Shown here: positions 1 through 12,718 of the stretch, piece by piece
Numbering within the stretch: the first letter of the stretch is position 1
Layout: each line of letters starts with the position of its first letter
Origin: Perca fluviatilis
Lineage: Eukaryota > Chordata > Actinopteri > Perciformes > Percidae
Assembly (NCBI RefSeq): GCF_010015445.1
Contig: NC_053119.1
Location: 30,176,383 to 30,240,382, forward strand
DNA length: 64,000 nt
Reading direction: 5' to 3'
The notes under the pieces: generated by a model
The model's input: the letters and a program-made list of their open reading frames with translations, nothing else
The model's database searches: none
What the model was told of the DNA's origin: nothing
Program-made: the position numbers and the translations under genes

Positions 1-622
<622 letters not shown>

Positions 623-3380
623 AGTGGTTGTCAGTGTAGGGACCAGGTTCCCAAAGTTAAATTAACATTGGTCTACCAAAGGGATCTACTAGAACCACTG
701 CAATTCTAAAGAATAAGAACCACTGATTTACCTAAATTCTAATCCTTCAAAATTAAATAAATAGAAATAACCATTTTTTGGACACCAGGGGGACTGGTGG
801 CCAAAGACCAAACCTCATTAGATTAGGCAGTGAGGGAAATTCATTCTTCAATCAAGCCCTTTCCCCACCACAAGGTCCAGCAGAAAATAGACTGAAAAAT
901 GCCAACAGCAAGACAAAAGACACAGCATGGCTCATTTTGTGCATGTCACAGCCTTTCTCAAACTTTTTTTGTGCCAAGGCCAAGTAATGTTTGGCCCTCA
1001 TCCTCTGTGCCCCACTTACTGTATGTAATTTTTACATACAACATCAACATTTAATGAATTATAGATTTAGGAGAGGTTAGAGAAGCACAATAGTGGCCCA
1101 AAGTTTCCCAGTATCTGCCCCCCTGGTGAGCTGGCACAAACCAGTCACAGCTAGCCTGGCAACCCAATGGCATAGATTTTGCTTCCAGATTTTGTGAGGA
1201 GACATATCATTTTGAGCATTAAACACTGAATTTTGATGCACCTATTTCTACCCTTTTCTACATCAATTTATGCTGGAAACAATTGAAAATATAGAAAATA
1301 AGGCCCTCAGGTAGTCTGTATTATGTTCAACTATTCTCTTGTATATCAACTTTTTCTAATGTAACACACATGTAGACCTAATTTACTCTTACCTCCTCTT
1401 TTGCGTTTGGTTGGGGAAGTAAATCTCTTTAAATGTGCATGTGGCACTTATTCATGTGAATCATACATTCATTCATTTTAATTAATTTATAAACCCCTGG
1501 ACTTCAATAGCTCAGATGCGTTTCAGCAAGATTTCTGCTCATGTTTACAACTTTGTGCACATTCAAAATATAACTCCTCCTATCTGTGTTCCCCCGAGAT
1601 TTGGAGAGTTGTGATATAGTCTGCTGTGCATGTTATTGCTCCGCTGATATGGTAGTAGCTCATTCAGACCGTCTGACAGACACAGAGGCCCATTTGGGTC
1701 TCTGGTCTCTGATTAAGTTTAGAGGTGGCTGTACGCTGCTCTTCATTGGAGGTAGAGCACGGATGCAAGGCGTCACTGCCCACAGCAGAGCGAGTCCACT
1801 AAAATTAACTGAAGTTGCTACACTTACCAGCTCCGCTGCTCGCCTCTATTTTTACAGAAGAGTGGACACAAAGCGACGGATGGGTCTGTATTTATACTCA
1901 AAGCACACATACCTGAAGCTGGGGAAATGTGACGCTTCAGTGTGATAAATCGGCGGTGTGGCGTGTGAGCATGTGAAACCAATCAAATACGTGTGTCTGG
2001 CCGCTTTTCCTCGGCCTCCACTTCATCAGCATAGGTTAGCAACATTCTGCCTCAGTAGCTAGTAGGGTGTTTGTGTCACATTGGTTAGATTGAATGATAT
2101 CGCTACGTGACTAATACAGGCAACAGTGGTAATGCAGATGAGACGGCTTCACTGTGGAAAACTTTGTGCCTCCTGTAGAGAATTACGTGTTTCAGAATCT
2201 CTGAAGAAGGAGAGGCTTGGTCCAAATGAAAGGTTAACACAAAGATTTATTAATAAAAATGATAAGTCAAAATACAGAGAATTGCGCTGCAGCGGACCTT
2301 GAAAATAGTTGCTTAACCCTCAAGTTTCCACATCTATTTCGCCCCGAGTCACGGTTGCCCCCCTGCTTTATTCCTCCAATGCCAGGGGCGGTTACTTTTC
2401 TCCTTCGTGAGTAAGAGCCTTCCTCATAGGCTCTTCGTTGGCATGGTGACAGGTTGGACGCGTCTCGTTGGTTTCTTCGCTGTCCAATTAGGAAGGACAT
2501 GCCCTAAACTCTGCCCCTAAGGGGTCATTTGCACCCTCAGATCAATAGGTTCTATCATGCAGATGTCAAGTCTTTACAAGTTTACAGGAATTAACATTCT
2601 ATTGTCCTAACCCAGACTAAAGTACCAGAGGGTTGGAGACTGAAGGAAGCAGAAGGTTATTTCCTGCTGTGTAGCAGAAGGTTTCTCTTTATATGATAAT
2701 AGTTGGTTTTAATCTAATCTATCTGCAAGAGACAGGAAGAGAGGGGGAGAGGAAGGGTCTGTCTTTACCTATTGTTTACAGAGACAAAAGGTGGTGATTG
2801 TGATAACCAGATCAGTCTGGACCTATTCTTTACATTCATATACATTCATTCCTATTTTCATAACCCGGTTAAGGCATACAATTTATTACTTAAAACATAA
2901 AACATACATGGTTATAAAAATCAGCACTGTTACAACTTTATTTTACTCAACACTCCCCGATAGCCTCAGTAAGTAGTAAACTAGCTGCATTAGCTACGTT
3001 AGCTTGTGAAGGTATTGCGCAGGTTAGAGCTTCCAATCTACTGTCATACAGTCGACACCTGCCTGCATTTACATCTTACCGCCAAAGCTGCAGAAACAAG
3101 AAACAACCTAACTCAAATCTTACAAACAACAAAAAGCGAGGGACATCCTGCAGATCCAATGGATGAAGTTGAGTCACGTCGAGAGTTTCAAGGCAAATGA
3201 GAAGCAGAGGCAGCAAGAGAGAGGTCAATGTGCTCTAGGAAAAAAATTCTGAGGAGTAGTTAACCATAGTCCTCATAAATCCACCAGAGTTTAAAATTCC
3301 AACACAAAGAAAGTGGAAGGGAACTGACATCGGCGAAAATAAATGCATCTGGCAGAATTTCCTGCGGCACCGGAGCAATC
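623..3380. other. Gene-free stretch, unclassified
   Basis: No coding similarity recognised. A 119-codon open frame at 1586-1945 has no family features. 2220-2530 and the 2700s look repeat-like but no termini could be defined. Confidence 0.35.
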
Positions 3381-3386
3381 CCGGAA

Positions 3387-4000
3387 GTGGAACGTCGAGG
3401 ATATAGACTACAGGAACCAGAAAATATAGAATGGCTTAGATCTGAGCTAAAAGATTATCTGGCGATCAATTGGTCCTCAGTGTCGTCTTCAGGGATGGCA
3501 TGGGAGGCCTTAAAGGTTGTGATCAGGGGGTGCATTATAAAACATGCTTCATTTCATAAGAGGAAAAGTGCTAAAGCACTATTAGAATTAGAAAATAAAA
3601 TCAAACACGCTAAAACAGAGATTAAGCAGAGAATGTTGCAGGATGGCCTGAGAAACCTGACTCAATTAAAATACTAATATGATAATATTCCAGGGGGGAG
3701 ACTATCTTCCCAGGTGTTATGGTAGGAGGGGTAGTGCACAAACCTATGCTTTATGGTTGATATATTACTTTTAGTGTCCAAACCTCGCAGATCAATACCC
3801 TGTCTACTCAGGATCATTGACTCTAAATTGGTCCAAGTCAGAAGCATTACCTTTAACAGCTCAGTGCACCTTGACAGCCTTTCAATCAGGTGCATTTCTG
3901 TGGCCAAAGCAAGGTATCATATATCTGGGTATCTTATTACCTCCCCAGTTAAAAGACCTAGTTAAAGTTAATTTGGATCCACTCTCTCCTCTCCGCTAAA
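3387..4000 (+). mobile_element. L1/Tx1-type LINE fragment
   Basis: 3387-3677 encodes WLRSELKDYLAINWSS and AWEALKVVIRGCIIKHASFH, the linker between endonuclease and RT in fish L1-like ORF2. 3817-3999 encodes NWSKSEALPLT and WPKQGIIYLGILLPPQL, the RT thumb. The whole RT core between them is deleted. Confidence 0.75.
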
Positions 4001-4607
4001 GATACGGGCCAGGTCTATTTACCCGCGAGCCGTGCAGGAAATGAAACAGCAAGAGCATCCAGTCAGTTTACCAAAAGACACCCCCCAATATTGTATGTCT
4101 CCTCTACAACACCACAGATGACAAGAGATTAATCTTGGAAGTGGAAAAACATAATAAACATCACAAATCCCTTTTATCAGGACAACACCAGAAAAGACCA
4201 GGAGTTTAATTACAGGAGCGCCCCGAGTGGAAGGTAGATACTAGCCTAATAAGCAGGTGATTGTTCTGTAAAGTACTTGTAGAGACAATATAATCTGCGA
4301 GTTGGGCAGGCGATGCTCCGCTTCTGAGAAGCTCCCGGTGTGGTATGGCAACGTGGATGGAACAAAACTGGAACGTAAACACCCCAGACAAATGCAGACC
4401 TGTTCTGCAATCTGGTACATTTTATTTTTATTTTTAAAAGAATCCCATTCATTTCCTATGGAAAACAGCGTTTTGCTCAATAGCTTACAAGTTATGGGAC
4501 CCAAACACCCCAGACCAATGCAGACCTGTTCTGCTATATGGTACTAATAAGGCACACCTCACTATAAATAATATTTAGCACCTCACATTTTATTATTTTT
4601 AAGTTTA

Positions 4608-4889
4608 TTATATTATTGTTGTAGTGTTATCATTAACAGTTTGTCCACCACTCAGTTTTATCAAGGGGTTAAGTGTTTTAAGGGGAGTTATGCTTACCAC
4701 AGGTTGTACCCTCACTCCCTCATCTCTGTCCCACTCCTCCTGAGTCTCCTCCTCACTGTGTATGCCACTGTAGCCGACACCAGCACCACTATCATCAGCC
4801 ACGGGAGCTGATGAAGGTCCTGCTAGTGCCGAAAACATGTCTTTTCGCTTTTTTCTTTTATTTGAGCAGCTTGGGAAACTTTGTTTCAT
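4608..4889 (-). pseudogene. Possible hAT/ZMYM-like N-terminal fragment
   Basis: 93 codons: a basic NKRKKRKD patch, then DMFSALAGPSSAPVADDSG and an acidic stretch, a composition seen at the start of hAT-type transposases. No zinc-binding residues, so the call is weak. Confidence 0.25.
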
Positions 4890-5390
4890 TTTGGCATTTA
4901 GACCATTGACATAAAAGAAAGGTTTAGCCTCGTCTTGATCTTGCTCCGTCTCTTTGTACTTCCCATTTCTCCTGTCACTTTGCGTTTATCTTTCGCGCCG
5001 CGGCGCACTTTTACGGACTAGTCCATTTCATTGTGAAAGTAGGTGGTGTTGACCTCTCTCAGCAAGCAGGGCGCCTGCAGCTGCTGGGGGCGCTGATCTG
5101 CCAATTCCCCACACAGTGAAATGATAGAAAACAGAAAACCGCTTCGCGGCGCAGAGGATTTTTTTTTTTTTTAAGTTCTCGTGCCGCCCCACGTGACATG
5201 AAAAAATGTTATGCTTACCCTGTTATGCTGCCCTGTTCGCCCGTGCCGAAAACCGCCACTGTTTGCGGTGGTGGAAATAAGAATAGAACACCCAAATATT
5301 CTATTTCTATCTTCTAATATTATTCTAATATTCTATCTTCTACATATACAAGATCTCTGTAAATACTCCCCGCCAAGCATGGGTTGACAA

Positions 5391-5792
5391 ATGGTTGTAT
5401 GGGACAATGTGAATTTCCACCGTGGCCCGCTCATCAGGGCCTGGTTCACTACTCATCCAAGGATGGTCATGGTGTTCCTACCACCTTACTCTCCTTTCCT
5501 CAGTCCTGTTGAGGAGTATTTCTCCACTTGGAGGTGGAGAGTGTATGAGCAACGGGCTCAAGATCAGAGGTCCCTGCTCCATGCAATGGACGCTGCGTGT
5601 GAGGATATTACAGGAGATCAGTGTAGGGGATGGTTGCGACATGCACGCCGTTTCTTCCCTCGTTGCATCGCAAGGGAGAATATACGCTGTGATGTGGACG
5701 AGAATCTGTGGCCAGACAGACAGCAGCGTGTGGATGGTCAGGAGGGTGAGGACGGTGGCCAGGAGAGGGAGGGGGAGGACAGTGACCAATGA
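5391..5792 (+). pseudogene. IS630/Tc1-type DDE transposase, C-terminal half
   Basis: 133 codons. VVWDNVNFH carries the second catalytic Asp and FLPPYSPFLSPVEEYFSTWR the third acidic residue (Glu) of the DDE triad. These are followed by RHARRFFPRCIARENIRCDV and DENLWPD, a tail typical of a fish transposase family. The N-terminal DNA-binding domain and first Asp are absent: upstream sequence has no matching frame. It lies inside the 4378-8700 element. Confidence 0.85.
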
Positions 5793-6242
5793 AGAACTGT
5801 TAGTTGTGAAACTCGAGTTTTATTTACAGCACTGTAGGCTACATATAATTTTCCTTGTGTTTATATTACAGTATATTATGCTGTATACATTTTCTTTTTA
5901 CTCTGATGTATGGTAGTTACTTTATGTGTGTGAATAAAAATGGTTACAATTTCCTTGGCAGTATGAGTGCAATGTGTGATGTCAAACCTTGGAGGCTACT
6001 CTTACCCTAAAATCCTATTTGTTTTTCTTCAGTTTTATACACAATTGTATTATGTTAGCTAGACAAAAAACAGTACAGTAACCATTGTCAATGAAGGACT
6101 GGGCTAAGACTGAAAGGTGGACATGAGGGATATTTCAATGGTCCTCTGCCATAGTGACAAAACATCTAAACATTTTGACTTGCAGTGCTTACACAATGCC
6201 AAAGGGACGAAGCATTTTGGGGGCACTGACTATTTCAATGAG

Positions 6243-6620
6243 AAAGAAATTTAGTTTTGACACATGAGTGAACTGTTTTGGGAGAGATATGAGCTTTTGC
6301 AGGTGAACCATGGTGTTGTGCTGAACCATCCAGGTTATTTTGGCAAAAGCACCAAGAGTGTTGAGAATGTCCGGTCTGTTTCAAGAAATGAGCCAAAGCA
6401 ATTGAGAAGGATATTTGCCATTTGCATGGCACTGAATCTTTATATGGGAAAGGAATTTAGTTTTGAAGCATGAGTGAACAGTTTTGGGAGAGATATGAGC
6501 TTTTGCAAGTGAGCTATAGTGTTGTGCTGAACTGTAAGCCTGTTTTGCTAAATTATCGTAGAGTTTTGAGAATGTAATTTCTGTTTCAAGAAATGAGCCA
6601 AACCAATGGAGAAAAACTGT
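6243..6620 (+). repeat. Imperfect ~215-bp tandem duplication
   Basis: The sequence from AATTTAGTTTTGA through GGGAGAGATATGAGC and GTGTTGTGCTGAAC recurs at 6455, followed in both copies by TTTCAAGAAATGAGCCAAA. Part of the 4378-8700 element's 3' region. Confidence 0.8.
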
Positions 6621-6659
6621 AACTTACCCAATGGAGTTTTGAAAGTTATATTTTTGCTT

Positions 6660-8200
6660 CAGACCTTCCTGTAATAAAAAGAAAAACCTAACACTCAAGA
6701 TGATCTTCAGACCAAGCCACACACAAGTTATTTGTCAGATTGTTCAATACCAAGTTTATTTGCCTGTGAGAGGCTATAAAACATGGCGACGAAGCCACCA
6801 AACAGGAACTGTGTACATATCTCAGCAATGAATTGACATATCAAAACAAAACCTGGCACTTGAACAAGGCACAATGTTCCAGTCTCTGACAGCAAATTAT
6901 ATGCCCCTACACTGAATGCTTTAACGCCACCACCAGTTCAAACTAATTTAAAATCAAGACAATCCAGGCCAAAGCAAATGCCAAGCCAAACGAAAGGCCA
7001 AAGGAAAGCCCAAGCCTGTTGAACTACTTCACCCCCACATTGCTTTCTTATATCTGAAAAGAAAAAAAATCCATTACTTTCCAATAGAAATTTTTTTTCC
7101 TCAACCTTGTCATCGGCATAACACACACAGCCATTTCCTTTTCTTGAATTCATTTAACTTCTTGTTTTCCATTTCCAAGCACATGGTATGGAACAACCTG
7201 TCACATTTATCACACTGGATCTGTTGAATTGAAAAAATAATTAATGATTTATTAATGTACATGATTTTGTCAGTTGGTAGGACACTTTAGTTACTCAAAA
7301 AAGTAGCTTATTACATATTGCTCGTTACTTCTCAAATGTAATGAATTCCTTTACTTAGTTACTCCCAGCGCATAGGTTTACGGCGCCTTACGTTACTCGT
7401 TAGTTTTGCATTACCTGACCCTCCAGAGGAATTGAAATGTCCCCACTGGGCAATTTGGTTCACAACAGGTGAATAATAATAAGTTACATCTATATTGCGC
7501 CTTTCTCAAACCTAAGCTCGCTTTACATAGCAGAAAGGAAAATACAACAACAAACTAAAGGAGCATAGGAGGAAATATAGAGCTATGTGTTGGGTGTGGA
7601 GGAGAATTGATCATTAAACAGAAAGGTCTTGAGATGGGTTTTTAAGAAAGGAAGAGAAGAACAGTCACGAAAATGTTGGAGGGAGTTTCAGAGTTTGGGT
7701 GCCAAGGCACTTAACTGCTGCTCGCAACAACTCACCCAGTCTGTAACGGGAAGTGCATGTCCAGGGTGCTTGTCAGCTCCACACATTAAGCATGTTTCCT
7801 CATCAAAGACAGAAAGAAAGTGTATTTGCATGACACATTTAATCTGAATATATGTGGAGTGCCTTTAAGTTATTCAAATATGTTGTAGATACTGTATTGT
7901 ATACTTGATGCCTCAAGGACTTGGAGAGCCATATCTCTCCTTACTTCTTACATGGCTTTCCTTGAGGTTTCGAACTTCATTTTGGGCAACTGAGGGAAGG
8001 CTTCCATCACTGCTCTTGCCATCTAAATTAACAACACTGCAGTTATTGAAAATGTCTTTCTCTTTTAATAGATTGTAATGTGCAATTTTAGGAGCAGCTG
8101 TACTCGTGTCTGCAGCGAACTAAAAAAAGGAAATGGCGAAGTTGCGCATGTGCGCAAATGCGTGAGTCCAAGGAGTGACGTCAGCTCATCAGTCCAGCAG
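6660..8200. other. Gene-free interior of the Tc1-like element
   Basis: 7480-7780 has the look of a dispersed fish repeat (ATATTGCGCCTTTCTCAAAC onward). No coding region recognised. Confidence 0.35.
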
Positions 8201-8214
8201 GGAGTTTTCCACAT

Positions 8215-8700
8215 GGACGCTATTGAGCAAAAAGCTGTTTTCCATAGGAAATGAATGGGATTCTTAAAAAAAATGTAAATAAAAAATATTAATTTATAGT
8301 GAGGTGTGTCTTATTAGTACCACATTGCAGAACAGCTCTGCATTGGTCTGGGGTGGTTACGTCCCATAACTTGGATGGTATTGAGGAAAAAGCCATTTTC
8401 CATAGGAAATGAATGGGATTCTTAAAAAAATGTTAATAGAATAGTAGGTGCAAAATATAAATTTATAGTGAGGTGTGTCTTATTAGTACCACATTGCAGA
8501 ACAGCTCTGCATTGGTCTGGGGTGTTTGCGTCCCATAACTTGGACACTATTGAGCAAAACTCCGTTTTCCATAGAAAATGAATGGGATTCTTTAAAAAAA
8601 AAAATCATATAAAAAAAGGAGATGCAAAATATAAATTTATAGTGAGGTGTGTCTAATTAGTACCACATAGCAGAACAGCTCTGCATTGGCCTGGGGTGTT
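8215..8700 (+). repeat. Three tandem ~160-bp units (right terminal array)
   Basis: TATTGAG followed by TTTTCCATAG and GAATGGGATTC starts at 8221, 8379 and 8548 (periods 158 and 169). Two inverted copies lie at 4378-4570. Confidence 0.9.
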
Positions 8701-8702
8701 TA

Positions 8703-9504
8703 GAACATCTGATATACAAGCTATCTGAAATAAATGAAGCTCAGAACGTAATTTATTGACGGTCCCTAGGTAAAAACCAAGCAGTTAGGAGCAAATGGGT
8801 GTCCTGTTGTTTTCTGCCAAGACTGAGTGAAAGCACAGCAGGAACTGCTGATGAACCTGAAATGAATATCCGAATATCTGTCGAATATCCAACATCAAAC
8901 TAACTTCACCACGGTTGCTTACCGCTGCTTTTGGTGTTCCTAACCAGCAGCTATCGGGTCGCTGGTGAAAGCCCTCCTATAGTTCTCTGTCCTGCTGTTG
9001 TCTCTGTCATGCTGCCTGGTCCTGTATCCATACATCCATGCCCTTTACCGGGGTTAGCTTCTGTTTCGGCCAAAAGCCCTGTTTGGAAGATTTCAGCTCT
9101 GTCCTGCAGTTGCCACGCCCCCTTTTCTTTGCCACTCAGTTCCCCATGTAGTTCACCACACCTTCAACTAATTAGCCTCAATCAGCCACAGACTTTATTA
9201 AACAGCACCTGTGCACACAGCCCCTTCCCTTTGTTCAAGCCACATGGAGGAATCTTTGCTGCTGGAAAAGCTGTGTCTCCTGCCTTGTGTGCGTTAATGA
9301 GCTATGTAAGTTTCATATGTTTTTACTTTGATGAAATGAAAGTGCTAATGTAAGGCGAGTGCCAATCTTGCATTCCTTTCTGTTTGTGTGCTGTTAAGGT
9401 GCTGTTATATTGCATTCTTTTGTTTGTGTGCTGTTTAAAGGTGCTGTTATATTGAACAGTTGAAATTGGTTTACATTGCTCATTTGAGTTACCTGTGCAA
9501 GAAA
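8703..9504. other. Unclassified repeat-like stretch
   Basis: A 140-codon open frame (8931-9353, plus) is Ser/Pro/Cys-rich without a recognised domain. 9376-9455 has two copies of TTTGTGTGCTGTT with AAGGTGCTGTTATATT. Possibly LTR-derived. Confidence 0.3.
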
Positions 9505-9687
9505 TGTGCATTTGATTATTGTTAGTTTATTAATAACAGAGCAGATAACTTATGTATGGTTTGTTATCCAAATTAATTGTGGCTTTGTATTGTGGCATTG
9601 TGAAGCTAACTATATACCATATCCTTTCCCCCTGAGAAACCACACACCCACACACACCCATACCTGTTACTTTGGAATAAAAGAAAG
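9505..9687 (-). repeat. BEL/Pao 3' LTR, truncated
   Basis: Shares 183 bp with 12123-12315, then ends at GGAATAAAAGAAA, where integrase-coding sequence begins without an obvious polypurine tract. Confidence 0.8.
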
Positions 9688-9689
9688 GT

Positions 9690-10290
9690 AGGGCAGGGAG
9701 TGGGACGAGGCGGGCAACGGGTCTTGTGTACAGTTTGTCCCCCATTCTGACATCTGCAACCCTACAATGGCCATCCTTGCTGGGATGGAGTGAAATCACT
9801 CTACCTACTGGCCAGAGGGATTGGGGGAGCTGAGGGTCGAGAATGAGGACAACAGTGTTTGGTTGGAGGTCAGGATTATCAGTGTGCCACTTCTGTCTAG
9901 ACTGGAGAGAGGGAAGATAATTTCTGAGGAAGTGGGCCCAGAAATGATCAGGAAGAATCGGACTATGACTCCACTGATGGCAGCTGCGCAGCTCAGAGTC
10001 AGGATAAGTTACCAGGGGGAGGGAAGAGTCATGCAGCCCCATGAGCAACAGGTTAGGAGTCACTGGATCAGGATCCGCAACGTCAGAGGAGACATAACCT
10101 TTGAATGGGGCTTTGAATTGAGGATGCCTTCGATTTCAATCATCACTGTGTGTAGCATCTCTTCAGTGACTGCTTGGGCGCCTAGGGTAGTCTGCAGGGC
10201 AATCTTGATGGAGCGTATTTCACGCTCCCACATCCCACCGAAGTGGGGTGCGTGTGGGGGGTTGAACTTAAAGGAGATCCTCTGTTTAGC
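9690..10290 (-). pseudogene. BEL/Pao integrase, C-terminal part
   Basis: Reading frames give FNPPHAPHFGGMWEREIRS (catalytic Glu region of the integrase core), ILNSKPHS, then LPDHFWAHFLRNYLPSLQSR, NTVVLILDP, LWPVGRVISLHPSKDG and YTRPVARLVPLPALP, the conserved tail after BEL/Pao integrases. At least one frame change lies near 10085. Confidence 0.85.
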
Positions 10291-10363
10291 CGGTGAAGGT
10301 AGAGCCCCTCAGGGGGCCAGGCAGGACGTCGAGGACTCTTGGGCGGCCGTCGGCGAAACCCTT

Positions 10364-12102
10364 CTAGCGGCCGAACAAGACGGTGAGGGCAGTGCCCCTC
10401 TGGAGGCCGAGCAGGTCGGCCAAGGCAGAGCACCTTTGGAGGCCGAGCAGGTGAAGGGGCAGCTGTGCAGGAGCCAGGCGGCGGGTCAGCAGGGCTGGAG
10501 TCAGGCGGTGGGTCAGCAGGGCTGGAGTCAGGCGGCCAGGTGACGGGAACAGAGGTTGACAGGGGTGCCGACAGGACACGAGGGGCAGGAGACGGTCTGA
10601 CCGCTGACAGGACACGAGGGGTAGGAGTAGGTCAGACCGACAAAGGCAAAGTCTCTGGGGGGCAGGACAAGGGCAAAGTCTCTGGGGCGGTCTCAGGGAT
10701 GCCCTCAGGGGAGCCGGAGATCGGCAAAGTCTCGGGGCGGTCTCAGGGGCGCCGGAGACCGGCAAAGTCTCAGGGGCGGTCTCAGGGGCGCCGGAGACCG
10801 GCAGAGTCTCAGGGGGAACGGGCATGGCAGGTTCAGGGAGGCTGGATGCCAGCCGGGGTTCAGGGAGGCTGGGCGTCAGCCGGGATTCAGGGGAGCTGCT
10901 AGCCAGCCGAGGATCTGGGAGGCTGCTAGCCAGCCGGGATTCAGGGAGGCTGCTAGCCAGCCGGGATTCAGGGAGGCTGCTAGCCAGCCAGGGTTCAGGG
11001 AGGCTGCTAGCCCTAGGAGGGGCGATCTGGACTTTAGGGGAGATCACTTGGGAGGAGGTCACTTGGGAGGAAGTCTTGCTACCATGGAGTATGGTTGTAT
11101 CTCGGTGAGAGGGTTGTGGCCTTGGTCTGACAGGCTGAAGGGTTCTCTCCCTTCTGGGCTGGCAGCGGGCTACCTGTTGCAGCCAGGAGGAGAAATCTAA
11201 GAGGTTATAGGAGAGGGGACCTGGTCTGCTCAAACGCATGCTTCTCTTAAACTGGCAAAATTGCTCACTGGGTAGTTTCTCTAGTAACTGCTCAACATGT
11301 GAGCCACAGGTAAGCTTGGAGAGACCATCGTGGCCCATGGACTGGAGGAGACGCACTAAGGCTTGTACTCTAAGGGAAAACTGATCTAGGCCTCTACCAT
11401 CACCTATCCAGATAGCCGGCATCTCCATTATAGCCTGGAGTTCTCTCAGAGCAAGCTTTCTGGGTTGGCCATAACGCTCATCTAGGGCCCAACTAGCTTG
11501 AGTGTAGGGATCTTGGGCATAAACATAAGCTAAGGCAAGCTGCCTCCCCTGATCTACCTTTTAAGTGATCCAGTAAGATGCGGTATTTGTACAGGTTGGA
11601 TAGGGCCATCTTCAACATCCTATACTGGCTTCCATCCTCTCTAGTGAGATCAGGGAATGAGGGACCTTCTATCTTTCTATATGACTGTCTGCCTGAAGGG
11701 GTAGCTAAATGGCTTGGAGGGGCCACAGGAGCAAGGTGGTGTAGCTGAACATTGCGGGGCTGGTACGCTGGCTGGGAAGAGCGGGCCATAGCTCCAGGCA
11801 AAGTTTGAGGGGGCAACGTGTAGGCTGGGAGCAAGGGGTTGCGTGAGGTGGCAGGAAACTGACTATGGTCAGGAAGATTCGTGTGCTGCCAGGACTGAAT
11901 CAAAGGGGCACGGCTTGCAGGAGGGGGATAAGAAAGCTGCTGCTGCTAAGGTGGGGGAGGAAAGGGCCTATATTCGCTTGTGGTAGCTTGAGGTGGCATT
12001 GCAGAATGCTGGGCTTGTGATGCTACTAACTGAGGACCAAGGTTATCAGGGCGAGGGGATGGTAATGAACGAGACCGTGAGTGGCCACTACCAAGCATAC
12101 AG
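10364..12102 (-). pseudogene. BEL/Pao gag with repeated Pro-rich tail
   Basis: The frame gives EGPSFPDLTREDGSQYRMLK, then after a frameshift near 11550 LALRELQAIMEMP, LDQFSLRVQALVRLLQSMG and LTCGSHVEQLLEKLPSEQF, a pattern of BEL/Pao gag. A stop lies near 11947. From about 11020 to 10680 the protein is a low-complexity tail of ESRLASSLP and APETLPVSG repeats. The open plus-strand frames over the same bases are antisense artefacts. Confidence 0.82.
10828..11015 (-). repeat. 27-bp tandem repeats in gag tail
   Basis: At least six copies of a GGGAGGCTGCTAGCCAGCC-type unit (plus strand), coding for ESRLASSLP on the minus strand. Confidence 0.85.
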
Positions 12103-12122
12103 TGCTGGATTAGGCTACCAAA

Positions 12123-12392
12123 TGTGCATTTGATTATTGTTAGTTTATTAATAACCGAGCAGATAACTTATGTATTGTTTGTTATCCAAATTAATTGTGG
12201 CTTTGTATTGTGGCATTGTGAAGCTAACTATACACCATATCCTTTCACCCTCAGAAACCACACACCCACTCACACACATACCCGTTACCTTGATAGTACT
12301 TGGAATAAAAGAAATTGTGGAATTAAAAGTGACTGGACTGAACTGTTCTTACCGACACCTCCACTGGTCTCAAGCCAGCCACCTACACATTC
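12123..12392 (-). repeat. BEL/Pao 5' LTR
   Basis: Bounded by TGTG and CACA (TGTGTAGG...ATGCACA in element sense). An AATAAA lies ~20 bp before its end. Oddly, a purine-rich run like a polypurine tract lies just outside its start (12393-12420). Confidence 0.65.
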
Positions 12393-12433
12393 CTCTCAAA
12401 CCTCCTTTTCTCCTTTTACCTTGTTAAGGTAAG

Positions 12434-12718
12434 CTAGGTTAGCCTCCTAACTTGTGTGCTTCTCAAATGTACTTTCAAATTCATGGGATTTTTCCTTGTA
12501 ATAAATTGTCCACACATTTTACTAGCTTCCACTGCAAGGCACTTGCTTTTATCTGACACAGTCATAATCAAATAGGACTGCCGCTTTTTTCCGACATTCA
12601 GTACAGCCATGATGCCAGGCGAGGGCATGGGCAAGGGGGAATGACATGTTGTGTTCAATCTGACATGGAATTTCTGGGTTCCCAGTCGGAAACTATACAT
12701 GTCTACAGGAAATGTCAT
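12434..12718 (-). pseudogene. BED-type zinc finger fragment (hAT-like)
   Basis: SDKSKCLAVEASKMCGQFIT and RKNPMNLKVHLRST match a BED finger (CxxC then H), common at the start of hAT transposases. The second His is lost and the frame stops soon after. Confidence 0.5.

Larger units (their letters stand above)
4378..8700 (+). mobile_element. Tc1/mariner-superfamily element with tandem-repeat ends
   Basis: Both ends carry the same 10-bp terminus, AACACCCCAG, inverted, each flanked by TA (4376-4377, 8701-8702), the target duplication of IS630/Tc1/mariner elements. The terminal inverted repeats are built from a ~160-bp unit, two copies on the left (to ~4570) and three on the right (8215-8700). Inside is the C-terminal half of a DDE transposase (5391-5792, plus). 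The first catalytic Asp half is missing. Other material (6700-8200) may be later insertions. Confidence 0.65.
9505..12392 (-). mobile_element. BEL/Pao LTR retrotransposon, internally deleted
   Basis: A minus-strand element with partial direct LTRs (9505-9687 and 12123-12315, over 90% alike). It keeps a gag (about 10364-12102) and the integrase C-terminus (about 9690-10290) but has lost protease, RT and RNase H. In element orientation the 5' LTR ends ATGCACA and is followed by TT then TGGTAGCCTAATCC, a plausible primer-binding site. The 3' LTR is cut at its inner edge. No matching target duplication was found. Confidence 0.82.

Noticed and set aside
1586..1945. 119-codon open frame as a gene
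   Set aside because: No start context, domain or splice partners; cysteine-rich start looks random.
8931..9353. 140-codon Ser/Pro-rich open frame as a gene
   Set aside because: Composition fits repetitive DNA next to the BEL element; no signal peptide or domain.
9821..11108. Long Gly/Arg-rich plus-strand open frames
   Set aside because: They lie antisense to the BEL/Pao integrase and gag tail and arise from repeat periodicity in multiples of three.
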